The notes beneath the pieces are model-generated. The model was given only the letters and a program-made list of their open reading frames with translations. It was not told the DNA's origin and made no database searches. Both the position numbers and the translations under genes were made by a program. From contig JAMWFC010000051.1 in the NCBI GenBank assembly GCA_027475525.1, forward strand, positions 1,935,205-1,999,204: a DNA stretch of 64,000 nt. The letters run 5' to 3'. This DNA comes from Macrolepiota albuminosa (Eukaryota; Basidiomycota; Agaricomycetes; Agaricales; Agaricaceae). This document shows, piece by piece, positions 1 to 11,458 of this stretch (position 1 is the stretch's first letter; each line of letters opens with the position of its first letter).

Positions 1-2
1 AT

Positions 3-1106
3 TCGTCTAGAACAGTTCAGGCGTTTATCAACCTGATTCAACGCCACGAACAGTCATTCTATCATTTCGTCCATAAGGTCCACTCTAAGGGCGAAAACCT
101 ATTTGGTGGTCTTATGCACTGGGTCGAACTATTCCTGACAGTTGTACGCGAAGGTTTGGGTTCACCATTGAGCCTTGAGTTTCTCCTGCCTCATACTGGC
201 AAGGACCGTGATAACATCCTCAACGAGGTCGATGAGGTTGCACGATATCATTATAAACTCAAGGTTGCATATGAGGCAAAACTTCGTCGCCGCTTTGGGC
301 GTATTCAGGAACGAGACGGCAATGCCGAGGTGGAAGATGAAGCGACTCAAAATCTTGTGAACGGTGTTATTGGCGAAATCGATTTTGGCGAGCTTATTCA
401 CGGCGATGCAGATGATCTTGCGGCGGAGGAAACTGATGAAGAATCGAGTGATGATGATGATGATTCAAGTGAATTTGAGTCGACAGATGGATCGTGCTCT
501 GGTGAAAGCGATCTGGAGGACAGTAGCGATGAGGAACGCAGTTTACCTCTACCTTCCCGTCAAAGTCATAATCACGCAACCACCTTGCCTAAACGATCGC
601 AGATGCTTGTGGCGAAACCAGCTGAAATACGACCGATCCCTGTCACCCGAGATGAAGCACCTAGGAAAAGATCACTCTCCCTGAATTCCAAATCCCTGCC
701 ACGGCCCCGCCAGGATTTGCCATCTATGCCAAGTCTTTCCTCATTGCCGAAGAGCGCCACAGTTGACAAGTTCTCTAAACCAGTTCCCCTAGATCCACGC
801 GTGCGTCCTCACGAGTATACACAAACTCCCGTAGCACCTTCACAATCGAATCAACGGCAGCAGTCAACCTTCCATTCTGATCAGCCGGCTAATCCGAGAT
901 CGTCTAAATTCAGCCTGTCGGCGTCACAAGGCTCAAAAAAGAGAAAGGGGATGTCGGCATTAAAGCCGCCTGAACTCCAGCATATTCCAACATTATTGCC
1001 AGTGTTTGTAGAGATGGTAAAGTTCTCATTCATTGACCTTGATAAACGTTCCAGTACCTAATGTCCTCCTTTGTAGATGCGGCCCTTACTACGACCACGT
1101 CAATGA
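3..1106 (+). CDS. C-terminal part of a Lec1-like PX/DUF3818 protein (5' end outside window)
   Basis: The reading frame is open from the first bases of the window, so the gene starts upstream. The visible part begins with a segment rich in conserved aromatic residues (FINLIQRHEQSFYHFVHKVH, then LFGGLMHWVELFL). I recognise this as the end of the DUF3818 region that follows a PX domain in fungal proteins related to yeast Lec1/YPR097W, which are thought to act in membrane lipid traffic. After about residue 110 the protein becomes acidic (a DDDDDSSE run) and then Ser/Pro-rich and disordered. An intron (1017-1076, GT...AG) joins VFVEM to a nine-residue last exon, giving the C-terminus MRPLLRPRQ and the stop at 1104-1106. 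Without the intron the frame stops at 1061. The gene converges on SPB4 with 175 bp between stops. The family call rests on remembered motifs, so it is fairly but not fully certain. Confidence 0.72.
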
Positions 1107-1281
1107 CATGACCCGTAACTGGCCGTGATCAGTAGAAGATTTTAAAGGCTCTGTTGCACCAATCTATCTTTATATTGTGTACGGATTTAGGATGTTAGGA
1201 TAGGCGTCATGTAATTAATAAATCTTTGTACGATACAAAACCTGAAACTACAAAATGATCGAAGAGAATAAAAGATCGATC

Positions 1282-3714
1282 TCACGACAATTCAATACCG
1301 AATTCTGCATCGAAGGCCTTCTGATTGATGACACCTTTCTTGACCTTTTTGGCCATCCTCTCTTCCCGTGCCAGTTCATCCCAAGCATCCGCATCAACGT
1401 CATCATCAGAGTTGACAGTTTCTTTATCTTTTCTACCTCTCTTCAACGAACTTCCATTTGGAAGCCCAGATGTAGCTCGAGTCTGAGCTTGAGACTGTAG
1501 CCACTGTTTCTTCCGCAGACGCTTTTCTCGACGAAGCTCTTTCATTTCTTTCCTTTGTATTTGCGCACTCCACGCAATATTCGCCTTCTTTTTTTCTGCT
1601 TGTGTTACTCTCCGTGATTGTTCTTCACTTCGAGACTTTTCTGCTGTCCTTTGAGCCAATCTTCTGGCTTCTTGCGCTTTGTCTGCATAAGAATATGTGT
1701 CCCACTGTACCAGAAACCTCAGAAACTGGAGAAGATTCAAAGACAAGATGTTACTGACGTCGACCTGGGCATCTTCCCAGGTTTCTAAATCGACGTCCTT
1801 TAGTTCCGGCATCCGAGGCAAGCGCAGAAGCCCAAAGCTCTTTGCCACTCCAACGAGGTCGAGATCTTTTATGCGGAAAATATATGACGCCTCGTGCTTG
1901 GAGTAAGCACGGACAAAGGAGACGAATGCCTTGGCAGCCTAAGCATTGAAACATCATCGAGGGTTAATTTAGGCGAAGTGAAATTTACTTGCCCGATCAT
2001 GTAAGCCACGGTCCGTAAGGAGAGTTTCTCGTATTCCTTTGACATGTTCCGCAACTTGAGGATCTTCCAGACGATTCTCGTCACTGGTCGTCGTCAATGG
2101 ATTTTCCCCTGTTAGATATTCCCTGCGCTGAAAGGGTATCTTTCGGATGGACATGAAGTCTTCAGCTCCCTCAATATCGTCCTGGGAAATCATAAGCACT
2201 TCACTGACCGATATACTCTGCTTCTCTCCCGACCAATAGAACCCACGCGTGTCCGCTCCTTCCTGCCCGCGCTGTGCGGCCACATCTATGCGAGAAGGCT
2301 TTGGGGTCTGACGGAGGATCGAACTGTATAACAACATCTACATGAGGCAGGTCAAGGCCGCGGGCAGCGACGTCTGTCGCAAGAAGGATTGAGGGTGCGG
2401 AAGGAGTGGATATTGCGGAAGAAAAGGACGACAGAGTACGGGTTCGCGCCGCAGGAGGTAAGTTCCCGTGTAGCGAATACAGAGTAACCGAAGTGGGAAG
2501 CAGGTTAGGGAGGACCTAACACAGATGAGTAGAAGGAACGTCTCATCATGGGATGAGATACAAACGTGACTTACTTTGTAGAAATAGTCAACACATGCAC
2601 AAGTAGAAAAGTAGACAATGAACTGCGAAGATCGGTGTTCGCGGATCTCGTGGGCAATGATACGGCAGAGTTGGACGACTTTCTCTGATGCACGACATGT
2701 AAGGTAATAATTGTCAAGGCTACAGTGAGAAATTAGTTTTCTACGATAGCGGGCACCTTCTGCTCAACTTACCTGGAAGGTATTCTTCGCTCCTCGACGA
2801 CTTCCTTCCCCCCGTCTTCCTGTTTGACCCTTTTCTTGGACTGTACTTTGACCACAATTCGCGCTGGATTTCGAAGGCCAACACGCACCAGCTCTGAAAG
2901 AGCGTCGGCGTCGGTCATAGTTGCACTGAAAAGTCCTGTCCGACGTTGTTTTGGGAGGTGAGTCAAGATGTTAGTCAAAGTTTGCTGAAACCCCAGATCT
3001 AACAAACTGTTACCATATGAGAACAGGCCATGTAAATCTGTTGTATGCATACCGGTCTGCCTCGTCTAACACAAGCACTTCGAGTTCTCGAACACTAACG
3101 ACTCCTTTGCCCTTTCCCAACAGGAATTCCTCGACACGACCTGGTGTCCCTATTATTATGTCTGCTCCAGTATCATTGAATCGCTTGATATCCTGCGCCG
3201 GAGATGACTCAGCCGAGGAGATGAGCAATAGTGGCTCGGGAAGTTGAGGCACGGATGGGGACGGGTCATTTTCGCCCGGCTGCGCTGACAGAAAAAGACA
3301 GAAAATAGAGTAAATCTGTGTTGCCAGTTCTCTATTGTAACGGATCAGCCTCTATGTGAGTACACATAAAGAGTCAAGGTATACCGCGTGGGACTAATTA
3401 CTAAAGCACCTATCTCGTTTGTTCGATGCCTAAATTCCCTCCGTAGGAGTCTTTCCAATATAGGTATCACAAAGGCCAATGTTTTTCCGGAGCCAGTCAC
3501 AGCTTCGACAACGACATCTTTGTGCTTCATGAACAACGGAATACAAGACGCTTGCACGGGGGTCATATGAGTATGTCCCATGGATTGAATGACATCGAGA
3601 CTGTTTATATGATAAGTGTTAATGCAAGTTTGAACACGTTCTTACACACATCCATGGAGTAAGAGGCTCGGGAAGAGATGTCCAAGAGCCAGCGTAGGCG
3701 GTTGACGAAGTCAT
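1282..3714 (-). CDS. SPB4: ATP-dependent rRNA helicase SPB4 (DDX55 family)
   Basis: A DEAD-box RNA helicase of the Spb4/DDX55 branch, which acts in the nucleolus on 60S ribosomal subunit assembly. Nine exons fit together: 3714-3650, 3600-3385, 3331-3054, 3007-2773, 2719-2575, 2515-2209, 2159-1993, 1938-1759 and 1704-1282. They sum to 2016 nt, or 671 residues, the usual family size. Motifs appear in order: Q-motif region (HMTPVQAS), Walker [15 protein letters not shown], the GTPGR box, DEAD, SAT, then [12 protein letters not shown] and the [11 protein letters not shown] box. After these come the Spb4-specific DFMSIRKIP and the [19 protein letters not shown] segment, and a basic Lys/Arg-rich tail ending EFGIELS. 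The start was chosen because it leads directly into [17 protein letters not shown]. The seventh intron appears to use a GC donor (see findings). A CACGTG box lies 50 bp upstream of the start. Confidence 0.95.
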
Positions 3715-3763
3715 GCTCAAGAACAGTCGTAACTTTTCTTGATCATGATGCTTTGATTGATCT

Positions 3764-3769
3764 CACGTG
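3764..3769. promoter_or_regulatory. CACGTG E-box upstream of SPB4
   Basis: A perfect CACGTG palindrome lies 50 bp upstream of the SPB4 start codon, between SPB4 and the stop of the NDR kinase gene. Such sites bind bHLH factors of the Cbf1/USF type. Function here is inferred only from position and from the same motif recurring in other promoters of the window. Confidence 0.4.
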
Positions 3770-3919
3770 TTGATCTAATCTAATCGCCATAATTGCAGCT
3801 GCGTTCGACTATATGCACCCATGACCAACATAAACGACTGCATTGTCCATTTGCTTACATATTCATAGCAGGCAAGAAGTCTAATGTCCGAAAAGAGATA
3901 TTTTGACCAGCGTCTGAAA

Positions 3920-5875
<1,956 letters not shown>

Positions 5876-6203
5876 AGAAGAGTCCTGATGAGGAGGTACG
5901 TGATCGAAAATGATGAAAAGATCAAGAGAAGTTAAAGTGGTCTGGAGATCGGATGCCGCTAGTCTAGTTTTCAGTCAAATGTGATAGTAAATCATCATTG
6001 AATATTCGGGACACGTGAGGTGAGTTCTCTGTGTTTTTCCTATCCTAGATGATATTGAAATGCCAATTAAAAGATACAAGACGCATACAGATATAAACGG
6101 ATAGCGGTAATAGGATACATAGTGACATAATGTGATTTCCAACTTTCAGATTTCCTGATCCATCCACTTCACTTTTGGAAATTGTATACATTGTTCCTTG
6201 TCT
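5876..6203. promoter_or_regulatory. Intergenic promoter region of the NDR kinase, with a CACGTG box at 6012-6017
   Basis: About 330 bp between the NDR kinase start and the stop of the next minus-strand gene. It contains a CACGTG palindrome 137 bp upstream of the kinase start. No ORF with coding character was seen. Confidence 0.4.
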
Positions 6204-7620
6204 TTAAGATTGAAAGTTTTGATTTAATTGATGTTCTGAGGTTGCCCATCTCGGGAGCGTGGGATCGCCATGCTGAGCGGGAAAACTTGGGTACTGGGGG
6301 AAATACGTGGCATTTGTTGGGTGCTGAGAGGGAGACGATCCTTGGCTATGAATGATTGGCATTGACTGACTGGCAAGGTGGTCAGCGGAGATAACACCTG
6401 AGAGACGGCAAAATTTTACGGCTGATCGACCATATATAGTGGATGCTGAGGTGGTTGAGGTTGGGCGATTTGAGGAGATCGATGTTGCCGCGACCTTGAT
6501 AAAAAAGTAGGGACAATTGAGATTGTGGCTCATTCCATAATGTAAGGGAATTACTGACGAATGTGACACGCGAGGCTGCATCGACATCGAAGATGACAGA
6601 TGGCCAGAAACTGAGGAACTTGATGGAGAGAAAACGATAAGTAACTTTTATTTAATGTCGGTGGAGCATTTACTTGTATAATGCACTGGCTGCGAATGAC
6701 TGGCCTTGGGAAGGCAACGTTGAAACTGTTTTCTTGTAAGCGGGAGAAAGATAGACACCATGAGGGGATTGAGTCCTGGCCGAAGGGTGCGTAGACTTCC
6801 CATACTGCCCAAAATTACCAGAGGTGTGAGAGAGATGTGTCGGTTGATTTAAGACTGGATGCGGAGATGCAGAAATTGGATGGATAGCCGAAACAGGTCG
6901 CTGCTGGAGATGATAATGGGGAGAACTGGGAGAGATCGGCATTGACTGTCGAGTTGGTCTTTGAACTGTCCCACGCGGAGGCGAAAAGTGGAGAGAGTGT
7001 TGATATTGACCGGCAGGCAATTGATCTTGGCCAGTGAACATGAGGTGGGAGTCAGGAGGTAGAGGCGAATGGTCAGGTTTCGGAGAGTTCAAAGGTGAAG
7101 GAGATGTAGATTCAGCATGATATTCCAAACTGACAACTCCATCCATTCGTGTGGCCAACGAGGCGAATGGAGGAGGAATAGAATCGTCATCGTCGCTATC
7201 AGGTGGATTATTATTAGGCAGACAATGTCCATTCCGAAGAACATGCCGTGAGGAACTGGACTCATATGAACCCTCACTAATTACACCGCCTACCCAACTT
7301 CCAGGGGCACCATTTACGCTGGAGCCACTCCTTTTATGGATCCTTAGAGGCTTTACAGCGCCGGGAACTGGTAAAGGTGAGGCATTGTAGGATTCATGTC
7401 TCTCGTACGACTGAGAGCCAGATGATTCGATAAGTCCCGAGTCGATAGTTCTGTTACGACGAGCTTCTGCAGCGGCAAATACACCCTCGTCCCATTGTTC
7501 CCATTCACCATCATCAGTGATCTCCTGCTGAGGTCGCTGCACGGAGATAACTAAGGCTCGGGCGATCTTTTGGTCCAGTTCATGTTCCGAATAGGGAGGA
7601 GGAACTTCGTTGTCCGACAT
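6204..7620 (-). CDS. Ser/Pro/His-rich protein of unknown function
   Basis: I do not recognise this gene. It starts MSDNEVPPPYSEHELDQKIA at 7620 and runs 316 codons. It is then spliced (donor after ALY, acceptor just before TCCTCAGTTTCTGG) to a second exon beginning SSVSGHLSSSMSMQPRV. A possible in-frame 60-nt intron precedes VAATSISSNRP, and the stop is at 6204-6206. The total is about 430-450 residues. The first about 60 residues look ordered and acidic (DDGEWEQWDEGVFAAAEARRNR). The rest is low-complexity, rich in Ser, Pro, His and Gln, with a DSDDDDSIPPPF patch. The N-terminal PPPYSE could be a PPxY motif read by WW-domain proteins such as Rsp5-type ubiquitin ligases; that is inference. There is no signal peptide or membrane segment. 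It lies 329 bp upstream of the NDR kinase on the same strand. Confidence 0.7.
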
Positions 7621-8041
7621 GAGAGGAAGAGATCATGTATCCATGAAGACCAGGGCCCCATGTCCAGAAAGCGCGTGAACACACCCAAACACAGCTTACC
7701 CAAATTTAGCACCTTTGTCAGTCACAATTCACACCTGCCATTTACAATGCGATATATCGGCGTCCTCTCTCTTTGATGCAAGGAATAGAAGTTTAAAACT
7801 GCGTGACGATTTTTTTCCTGTGCGCAGTTGCTGATTACATCGAAAGACCGTGTGACAGCACTAAGTTAAAAGGGCAAGAGTCTATCTAGCCAATCTGAAC
7901 TTCTCCAAGCTTGTGAAATAAACTCCAGATACCGAAGGTAGAAGTATAAAGATTGGTATAATTACATCTTCAAGACTGAATCGAACTGCCATTGATCGGT
8001 GGAACAGTCTACTGAATAAGGACGTTTTCGAACCAACGGCC
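7621..8041. other. Intergenic region, about 420 bp
   Basis: Lies between the start of the unknown gene and the stop of the PDK-type kinase, both on the minus strand. It should hold the promoter of the former and the 3' UTR of the latter. I see no coding frame, tRNA or repeat in it. Confidence 0.5.
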
Positions 8042-9992
8042 TCAGACTTCGATTTCTTCTAGATTCGTTCCCTGTGGAAGAGATAAGCTACCAATTGTAT
8101 ACTGTGCATCTTCAGACATCTACCAGCTTCGGAAGCCTTAAATATACATCCGTCCCTATGATAACATGGTTCAATACCTAGGTTACGGAAGAGTGCAGAA
8201 CACATACCCCAACCGTCCATTGAAACGAGCTCAAGAGATCCCCCAAAATATCTGGACTGCATGTCAGGTGTGGCGTAGAAATCCGTCAACTTGAACCTCA
8301 CGTTGCAAAGATATTGCTCATCGGTAAACCAATACCAATGCGAGGGTGCGGTCCCACCCCTGCCTCCTTTTCAGGATTGTTTGATGTGTTTTCAATTTCA
8401 TCTTCGACTTCAGAAAAAATGACCGTTTTCCATCTGTCAACTTGTTCGCCAACAGTTGCTCGTATTCCCTGTGGACTCGAGCTAAAGGACCTCAATGCAC
8501 CAATTCTGGAGTTCTCCAAACGAGTAGCGTTTCGAACATGGGAGAATGAGAAAAGATCCGATGGTGTCTTAATCTGATTCTGAGGTGTGAAGAGCCCACC
8601 ACCTAAAAACGCCGTGAAAAGGAGACACAGTGGCGATAATAGAAGGAATGTGCCTTCATCTGATATCCGGATTCCAACATCATTTTCTCCAGCTACAATA
8701 GTAGCTCGTATGGCCGGGGGATTACTGGATTCGTGATGCTTCGCGACCGTTGCATGCATGGACTATAAAATCTGTCAATCACACATAATGTGTCCCGAGC
8801 AATACTAACATTCTTTAACAGCTCGAATATGATATATCTGGTCAGTTCGAATTAATCCATACAAAAGCGAAGTGGAAGACTTGCTCTAAATGCTCTCGGA
8901 TATAGGCAAATTTGGTACTGAGGTGGCCATCAATGACCACTTCTGGCCAATTAGTCGTTGAAGTGCTAACTCCCAATTGTCCATCAATTGCAACTGGTCG
9001 TGCCTTGAGAAGTTTCACGCATCGCTCGACACTCCTTCGTACGTCCAGTCCAGTGAATATGATCCCAACATGAGGTTCTTCCGAAGAGTCAGAATATGTT
9101 CCAGCGTGTATTTCAGACAAAGCAATGTGGTGTTCTGCAAGAACTCGTCGTGAAATTCGCGAAACAAGCATACGTCGCATGAAAGAGTCTAGTTGATCTG
9201 GAGGTAGAAAATGGGAAGAAAGGGAGAGTCCTAGAGAAAGACTTGGTATCACAGTGGCACTAGAAGTTCGTGAGGGATACCGCGACAACAAGAAACACAA
9301 TATTCTTACTGCTCCGCCAGAATTTTAGTCAAGAAATGGCAAAACTCTTGATTTTCTTCAAGTGTGGTCACAGGAGGATATTGTCGAAGTCTAAACGACA
9401 TCAAGGTCCAGATTCCGAGTTGGATAAAACGCGAAACTGACTGTTCAAAAGCAGACCAATACAACTAAATGGATGAGAGATTCTGTGTCGTTATGAGTGG
9501 ATAAAACGCGAAACTGACTGTTCAAAAGCAGACCAATACAACTAAATGGATGAGAGATTCTGTGTCGTTATGAGTAAAATGCAAGTACCTCGTAAGTTTT
9601 CGCAACGCCTTCTTGAGTGACGACAACATAAGGGAGGGCTTGTAAATCACGTATTCGATGCGCAATCCGAACAGGCAATTCAGTACGAACGTAATTAGCA
9701 CTCTGCCGAGGAAATTTGATCATAGATTGTAACTGAGATCAGAACATACCTACCTTGATGAGGCGTTCTTTGTTCATTGCACGACCAAAGAAAATCTAGA
9801 AAGCCTCAATCACAAGGATCCAGTGAGGCGTTGCTAACGCACGAGCTGCCTCAAAGTCAGCCGTTGAGCCGGTTTGGATGCATAAAGCTCCAGTTGCCTG
9901 TTCTGGTAGAAATGTAGGGCCGTAGATTCACTCCGAGCACCAAAAAGATAGACAGCGTTCAGATGTTTGGGCACTATAGTCAAGATGGACAT
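8042..9992 (-). CDS. Mitochondrial protein kinase of the pyruvate/branched-chain dehydrogenase kinase family
   Basis: A GHKL-type kinase that phosphorylates the E1-alpha subunit of a mitochondrial 2-oxoacid dehydrogenase and switches it off. Exons read MSILTIVPKHLNAVYLFGAR, then FFGRAMNKERLIKSANYVRTELPVRIAHRI, LPYVVVTQEGVAKTYE, YWSAFEQSVSRFIQLGIWTL, RVLAEHHIALSE, the N-box FELLKNSMHATVAKHHESSN, and the G1 box ISDEGGG (after splicing). HPRIGIGLPMSNIFATYFGG (the G2 region) and the C-terminus GTDVYLRLPKLGTNLEEIEV complete it. Tiny exons are common. The intron inside the G1 box appears to have a GC donor. A 77-bp tandem duplication (9421-9574) repeats an intron end and the start of the YWSAFEQ exon, but correct splicing is still possible. 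No classical mitochondrial presequence is obvious at the chosen start. Pyruvate versus branched-chain specificity cannot be decided here. Confidence 0.9.
9421..9574. repeat. Exact tandem duplication, period 77 bp (1 of 6)
   Basis: Bases 9421-9497 recur at once as 9498-9574, identical by eye with one further matching base. It lies across an intron/exon boundary of the PDK-type gene. The period equals that of five other duplications in the window, which points to an assembly overlap left uncollapsed. Confidence 0.95.
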
Positions 9993-10131
9993 TGTATTGA
10001 TAGATAAACAATATAGAACTCAAGCAATTAGATGTTGGGTTGCTGTGTGCGACGTTACGATGGCATTGGCGCGACTCGACTGGAAGACTCGAAAGGACTC
10101 CCGGAAAGCGTGACGTTCAAAACTGTCTTAA

Positions 10132-10137
10132 CACGTG
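10132..10137. promoter_or_regulatory. CACGTG E-box upstream of the PDK-type kinase
   Basis: The palindrome sits within AACACGTGTT, 140 bp upstream of the kinase start, in the 262-bp gap between this gene and the MED20 stop. Function is inferred from motif and position. Confidence 0.4.
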
Positions 10138-10254
10138 TTGGTGTCTCCGGATTCCGTGCCGGGATAAAAGTCATACTTGCCACGCGAATTATTGATAGAA
10201 AGACTAGTACTGCTGAGATCTGAGGGTCTAGCTGGGAAGAAATATTGTTTTCTT

Positions 10255-11315
10255 TCAAAGGATGCCTTCTGATCTCAATGCGCCCATGATCAAGTAGGCC
10301 GATCTACGGTCTCTATCTATCCCTATCCAATCCTTCGGCTTTTTCTCGGGGATATCGTCATCTCCATACACATAAATATCTTGTGAGCTTTCTGAAGACA
10401 TCTCTGTTTTTTCCTTCGTTGGGCTTTCAATTCTCTCTCCTTGCTCTCTATCCCAGAGAACATCTTCCCATTGAGAGTCGCTTATAGTAACAGCCACTGT
10501 TTTCGCATCCTTTACATTAGGCAGGATGGATGTCAGAAGATTTGAAAGAAGTTCTGAGGTTCCGTCTGCGACAGGTGAATGAAGTACTGGAAGAGGGAGA
10601 TATTCCGCCTTTGATTCATGAATCAGCAGATGTCATATATTCATTCAAAAGTGGAAAATGTACCTCCAAGACCATGCCTTTAATACCTCCACCCGCCAAA
10701 CAAACATTGCCCACCCGCACCAACCAGTCATTTCCGATGGCATACTGGTGACCATCAATCATTAGCTGCTGCCCACTCGATTGCCCTCGTTGCGAAACAC
10801 TTGAAGAGAATTGACGCACGGAGACCCACCGGGCTTTGAGCTGAGCGAGGAGTTGCTCTAATGCACCTGGTGGTCTCAATGTCAGGAAAGTCGTACGAAA
10901 ATGGGACGTTTCCCGTAGATATATAGCTTCTTGGCCTGGAGGAGCAGCTGCAAGTACGTCGGCTCTTGTTGGAGCAAGTGGGTCATCAAGGAGGACAAAA
11001 ACATTTTCATCCATCGCCAGAGTACACATGGTACGTTCGGAGGGTATGTGTGGGTTTGGAACCTGGCCAAGAGTTGACCTATATGATTTGATTGAAAGTT
11101 TCCATACTCCCTTCTTTATGCCCTAGACATGGAAGATTGAGCCAATGGTGCAGGCCATCCAGAATGTGGAGAGAATTACACTGTGGTTAAGCATGATGTT
11201 CCGTTCGACAAGATCAAGTCCAGATGTTGGGGCATTCATCCATCGAGCCAACCTTGACAAAATTTAGGATATGATGAGCATAAAGGGACAGATTCTTCTA
11301 CCCGGTGAAACCCAT
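10255..11315 (-). CDS. MED20: Mediator complex subunit 20
   Basis: Head-module subunit of Mediator, which bridges transcription factors and RNA polymerase II. The first exon is only 14 nt (11315-11302, MGFTG split in the last codon). It is followed by LARWMNAPTSGLDLVERNIM, an intron, and KKGVWKLSIKSYRSTLGQVP. The diagnostic region is LRPPGALEQLLAQLKARW, then a Gln/Ser linker and MIDGHQYAIGNDWLVRVGNV with LAGGGIKGMVLE, the usual Med20 core. A further intron leads to AEYLPLPVLHS and an acidic C-terminal part (YVYGDDDIPEKKPKDW) ending at the stop at 10255-10257. An apparent in-frame stop at the end of the first core exon disappears once the intron ending TCTAG is removed. The gene is divergent from ORC4, with 143 bp between start codons. 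Confidence 0.9.
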
Positions 11316-11458
11316 GATGAGTGCAGAAACAAGAAACTGAGCCCCCTCACTTGGTCTCGAGCTGTGACTACCGGACGCGTGAGGTCACGGTCATGCGACT
11401 GATGTCACTCTTCGAGGTCTTTTGTTTTTCTGTTCTGTCCTGGTTCGTCAGTGCTCCT
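11316..11458. promoter_or_regulatory. Shared divergent promoter of MED20 and ORC4
   Basis: Only 143 bp separate the two start codons, so both genes must share this promoter. It contains TGAGGTCACGGTCATG and a pyrimidine-rich stretch just before the ORC4 start. No clear TATA box was seen. Confidence 0.55.
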
